A stretch of DNA of 64,000 nt, taken from Luteimonas vadosa (lineage in GTDB: Bacteria; Pseudomonadota; Gammaproteobacteria; Xanthomonadales; Xanthomonadaceae). Below, piece after piece: positions 61,031 to 64,000 of the stretch. The position numbers were made by a program, and so were the translations under genes. The notes beneath the pieces are model-generated. The model had not been told where the DNA came from. It was given only the letters and a program-made list of their open reading frames with translations, and searched no databases. Position 1 is the stretch's first letter; every line of letters starts with the position of its first letter. The stretch spans positions 930,001-994,000 of the forward strand of contig NZ_BAABJY010000002.1 in assembly GCF_039543545.1 (NCBI RefSeq). The letters run 5' to 3'.

Positions 61031-61060
61031 AAAAAAAGGGAGGCTCCCGGAGCCTCCCTT
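61031..61060 (-). terminator. rho-independent terminator of the M13 peptidase gene
   Basis: On the minus strand GGGAGGCTC pairs with GAGCCTCCC around a three-base loop (61038-61058), followed by seven T. It lies about 75 bases after the peptidase stop. The plus strand also has a T run, so it may act in both directions. Confidence 0.9.
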
Positions 61061-61135
61061 TTCCCATTCGGATCATCGGTCCGACGGGGTCATCCGACCG
61101 GCGCCACCGGCGTGCCGGAGGCGCTTACGCCGGCG

Positions 61136-63253
61136 TTACCAGATGCGCACCCGATCGGCCGGCGCGACCCACAGCGGGTCGGCTGCGGTCACGTTGAACG
61201 CCTCGTACCAGGCGTCGATGTTGCGCAGCGGCGCGTAGGCGCGGATATGGCCCGGCGAGTGGGTGCCGTTGACCAGTTGCTGGCGCAGCGCGTCGTCGCG
61301 CCACAACGTGCGCCACACCTGCGACCAGCCCATGAAGAAGCGCTGCTCGCCGCTGAAGCCGTCGATCACCGGTGCCGGCTTGCCATCCAGCGAGCGGCGG
61401 TAGGCTTCCAGTGCGATGGTCAGGCCGCCGAGATCACCGATGTTCTCGCCCATCGACACCTTGCCGTTGATGCGCATGTCCGGCAGTTGCGGGAACGCGT
61501 AGCCCTCGTACTGCGCGCCAAGCTTGGCCGCCTGGGCTTCGAACTTGGCGGCGTCCCCGGCCGTCCACCAGTCGCGCAGCACGCCTTCGCCGTCGGACTT
61601 GCGGCCCTGGTCGTCGAAGCCATGGATGATCTCGTGGCCGATCACGCCACCGATGCCGCCGTAGTTGACGGCCGGGTCGGCATCGGGATCGAAGAACGGC
61701 GGCTGCAGGATCGCGGCCGGGAACACGATCTCGTTCTTGACCGAGTTGTAGTAGGCGTTGACCGTCTGCGGCGTCATGCCCCACTCCGCCTTGTCGACCG
61801 GGCCGCCGAGGCGGTTGCGTCGATAGTCCCACTCGAACCGGCGCGAACGCTCGGCATTGCCGAACACGTCGCCGTTGACGACCTGCAGCGCGCTGTAGTC
61901 GCGCCATTTCTCGGGGTGGCCGATCTTCAGGCCGAAACCTTCCAGCTTGGCCATCGCCTCGGTCTTGGTGGCCGGGCTCATCCAGTCGAGCTGCTGCAGG
62001 CGCGCGCCCATGGCCGCCTTCACGTTGGCGACCAGGTCGTCCATCTTGGCCTTGGCGTCGGCCGGGAAATACAGCGCGACGTAATCACGGCCCACCGCCT
62101 CGCCCATCGTGCCTTCGGCGAGGGCCACGCCGCGCTTCCAGCGCGGACGCTGCTCGGGTTGGCCGGAAAGGAACTTCGAGCGGAATTCGAACTCGGCATC
62201 GACGAACGCCTTGGACAGCAGCGGTGCGGCTTCGTCGACGGTACGGAACGCCTGCCAGGCCTTCAGGGTGCCCAGATCGGTGTCGGCGAAGATCGTGGCC
62301 ATCTTGGGGATGGCGGTCTTCTGCCTCACCACCACGCGCTCGGCCGTCCCCACCCCGGCCGCGTCGAAGAACGTCTCCCACGGGAAGCCGGGCGCCGTGG
62401 CGGCCATCTGTCCCAGCTCAACCGGGTTGTAGGTCTTGTCGCGGTCGCGGCTTTCCGCGCGCGTCCAGTGCGCCTGCGCGATGCGGGTTTCCATCGCCAT
62501 TACCTTGGCCGCATGGCCACTCGGGTCGTCCCAACCGGCCAGCGCGAGCATCTGCGCGATGTAGGCCTGGTAGCGCTCACGCTGCGGGGCGAACTTCGGG
62601 TCCAGGTACATCTCGCGGTCGCCCAGGCCCAGGCCGGACTGGCTCAGGTACAGCGTGTACATGTCGGGGTTGCGCTGGTCGTCGGACACCGAGGCGCCGA
62701 AGAACGAGCCGCCGAAGCCGCCCATGCTCCGTCCCATCAGTCGGGCGATCGCGTCCCTGTCGCCGGCGCTGCGGATGGCAGCGAGCTGTGGTTCGACCGG
62801 CTTCACGCCTTTCGCCTCGATGGCGGCCTCGTCCATGAAACCCTGGTACAGCGCGGCGATCTTGGCTGCGTCGCCACCAGTGGCCGGATCGCCTGCCGGG
62901 TACCCTTCGACCAGCGCCCTCAGCCGCGCCTCCGACAGGTCACGCAGCACCAGGAACGAGCCATACATCGACTTGTCCGAGGGAATCTCGGTCGTCTTGG
63001 CCCAGTTGCCGCTGACATAGGCGAAAAAATCTTCGCCGGGCTTCACGCTGGTGTCCATGCCCGCGGTGTCGATACCCCAGGTGCCGAGGCGTTTGGCCGG
63101 GATGACGGACCCGCCACCACCGGGCGCGCTGTCGTCGAGCAGTGCCACGATGTTGCAGGCGTCGTCCACGCAGCGGTCGTGGTCCTTTGCGGCAAGCGGC
63201 GCCGCCATCGACAAGGCGACGGCGGTCGCGACACAGAGCAGGGTCTTCTTCAA
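61136..63253 (-). CDS. exported M13-family (neprilysin-like) zinc endopeptidase
   Basis: A 705-residue M13 endopeptidase, cutting small peptides in the periplasm. The zinc site is VIGHEIIHGFDDQGR (His540, Glu541, His544) and the third ligand lies in SMGENIGDLGGLTIA; the N-A-x-Y motif VNAYYNSVKNEIVFPAAIL is also complete. A signal peptide is in the opening (LLCVATAVALSMAAPLAA). The start is TTG at 63253: GGAG lies seven bases upstream and the signal peptide starts there. The longer frame with a Met 28 codons upstream has no ribosome site. A terminator follows. Confidence 0.93.
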   Translation of the reverse strand: MKKTLLCVATAVALSMAAPLAAKDHDRCVDDACNIVALLDDSAPGGGGSVIPAKRLGTWGIDTAGMDTSVKPGEDFFAYVSGNWAKTTEIPSDKSMYGSFLVLRDLSEARLRALVEGYPAGDPATGGDAAKIAALYQGFMDEAAIEAKGVKPVEPQLAAIRSAGDRDAIARLMGRSMGGFGGSFFGASVSDDQRNPDMYTLYLSQSGLGLGDREMYLDPKFAPQRERYQAYIAQMLALAGWDDPSGHAAKVMAMETRIAQAHWTRAESRDRDKTYNPVELGQMAATAPGFPWETFFDAAGVGTAERVVVRQKTAIPKMATIFADTDLGTLKAWQAFRTVDEAAPLLSKAFVDAEFEFRSKFLSGQPEQRPRWKRGVALAEGTMGEAVGRDYVALYFPADAKAKMDDLVANVKAAMGARLQQLDWMSPATKTEAMAKLEGFGLKIGHPEKWRDYSALQVVNGDVFGNAERSRRFEWDYRRNRLGGPVDKAEWGMTPQTVNAYYNSVKNEIVFPAAILQPPFFDPDADPAVNYGGIGGVIGHEIIHGFDDQGRKSDGEGVLRDWWTAGDAAKFEAQAAKLGAQYEGYAFPQLPDMRINGKVSMGENIGDLGGLTIALEAYRRSLDGKPAPVIDGFSGEQRFFMGWSQVWRTLWRDDALRQQLVNGTHSPGHIRAYAPLRNIDAWYEAFNVTAADPLWVAPADRVRIW

Positions 63254-63638
63254 GGCGGTTCTCCGGAAAGGTGCGGTCAAGGGGTGCGTCAGGCGACCGT
63301 GCTTTGTACCGCAGGTAGGAACTCCGTGTAGTGCCATCGGTTGGGTCTGCCGGATTCAGCAAGACGGCGTGCGCCGCCCGGAGGAGGTCCCACGGGCCGA
63401 TAGCGGCCCAGCCGGATCGCTGCCGCAATCGCCAGCGACGCCCTCAAGACTGCGCGACCGGTGATCGACCGCTCCGGGAAATGATCTCAGCCCCTTCCCC
63501 ATGGGCCCAAGGCGGACTGGCCGGCGAATGAGGAATAGTCGGGCAAGGCAGGCACCGGCCGGCTCCCGGGCCCACGGTGGCGGATTTCCCCTTCGGGTCC
63601 GGGCTTTGTACCGTGGACCGATGCCCAGGGGAGAAATC
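63254..63638. other. divergent intergenic region of about 385 bases
   Basis: Between the M13 peptidase and the beta-lactamase-like gene, read away from each other. It should contain both promoters; no gene is convincing. Confidence 0.45.
63261..63264 (-). promoter_or_regulatory. ribosome binding site fixing a TTG start for the M13 gene
   Basis: GGAG on the minus strand, seven bases before the TTG at 63253. It decides the non-ATG start of the peptidase. Confidence 0.7.
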
Positions 63639-64000
63639 ATGCCGCTTCGCCCGCCCATCGCTGCCCTGTCCCTCGTCGCGCTGCTTGGCGCGAGCCTGCC
63701 CTTCACCCATGCCGCCACCCCGCCGACGGCGGAGTCCGCCGCCATCACGCGCTTCGACGACTACCTCGCCGGCTTCCGACGCGAGCACGGGATCCCGGCG
63801 CTGTCCGTGGCGATCCTGCGCGATGGCGAAGTCCTGTGGGAAAAGGGGTATGGCTGGTCCGACGACGAAGGCGAGGTCGCGACGACCGCCGACACCACGT
63901 ATTCGATCGCATCGGTGACCAAGCCGATCGCGGCCACGGCGATCCTCGCCGAAGCGGCCGCCGGCGATCTCGACCTTGGCACGCCGATGGGCGCCGATGC
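63639..64000 (+). CDS. class C beta-lactamase-like serine hydrolase (5' part only)
   Basis: The first 120 codons of a serine hydrolase of the beta-lactamase/D-Ala-D-Ala peptidase group. A signal peptide (LSLVALLGASLPFTHA) is followed by FDDYLAGFRREHGIPALSVA, and the catalytic S-x-x-K is in TYSIASVTKPIAATAILAEA. The Y-x-N and K-T-G motifs would lie beyond the window. Many such proteins are esterases or peptidases and not antibiotic-resistance enzymes. The ATG at 63639 has GGGGAG upstream. Confidence 0.87.
   Translation, partial: MPLRPPIAALSLVALLGASLPFTHAATPPTAESAAITRFDDYLAGFRREHGIPALSVAILRDGEVLWEKGYGWSDDEGEVATTADTTYSIASVTKPIAATAILAEAAAGDLDLGTPMGAD

Noticed and set aside
59492..63331. Very long open frame on the plus strand opposite the sulfur operon and the M13 gene
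   Set aside because: It spans several well-supported minus-strand genes in antisense, is free of stops only because of high GC at third positions and resembles no family.
1..64000. CRISPR array, tRNA, rRNA, insertion sequence or prophage
   Set aside because: No regularly spaced repeats, tRNA-like cloverleaf, transposase or phage gene was found on either strand by reading.

Overview
The window is GC-rich, densely coding DNA from a single bacterial chromosome. The gene set suggests a gammaproteobacterium of the Xanthomonadaceae (Lysobacter/Luteimonas type): an HD-GYP protein with an N-terminal DUF3391 domain, many periplasmic metallopeptidases (M13, M14, M20, M56, S41), Tat-exported enzymes, an Anbu operon and abundant c-di-GMP proteins. 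This placement is inferred from gene content. No rRNA or tRNA gene, insertion sequence, prophage or CRISPR array was seen.

Layout. 1-3055 (minus): a compact run with a GNAT acetyltransferase, a borosin-type alpha-N-methyltransferase, a 100-residue precursor-like peptide and a TPR/transmembrane diguanylate cyclase that runs off the window. The methyltransferase carries the Tyr-x5-Arg-x3-Tyr signature and YGHPG motif of borosin RiPP enzymes; methyltransferase and separate precursor together look like a split borosin pathway and are the most interesting feature. 3326-8019: housekeeping and stress genes (protein methyltransferase, ThpR, nitroreductase, HPF/RaiA-like factor, SlyD-like isomerase, MscS channel). 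8263-12011: a three-gene cassette of N-formylglutamate amidohydrolase-like protein, DUF1704 putative metallopeptidase and glutathione-synthetase-like ATP-grasp enzyme, followed by a convergent Tat-exported class V aminotransferase. 13773-16263: MgtC-like protein, glutaminase and spermidine-synthase-like protein.

16469-19030: a coupled c-di-GMP pair, an HD-GYP protein whose HD is FD and an EAL protein whose GGDEF is degenerate. 19290-23455: the Anbu operon (circularly permuted ATP-grasp, alpha-E, transglutaminase, Anbu proteasome-like peptidase). 23488-33571: pseudouridine synthase, an Arg/Gln-rich exported protein, DUF1499 and DksA/TraR proteins, a PAS-GAF-PAS-GGDEF-EAL protein, an exported D-2-hydroxyacid dehydrogenase and an M20 homologue lacking key metal ligands. 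33671-36067: a BlaI/BlaR1-like pair behind a repeated operator. 36111-50089: assorted periplasmic and signalling genes, including two large hybrid histidine kinases, a RIO-family kinase, a fasciclin protein and an alanine-dehydrogenase-family enzyme.

50342-56761: Tat aldo/keto reductase, PD40 protein, a frameshifted S41 peptidase, a ferritin-like protein and a YetF-like membrane protein. 57131-60904 (minus): a sulfur operon with a persulfide-dioxygenase-like/double rhodanese protein, two half-size YeeE/YedE transporters and a sulfite-oxidase-type molybdoenzyme. 61136-64000: an M13 peptidase started by TTG and the first part of a class C beta-lactamase-like gene.
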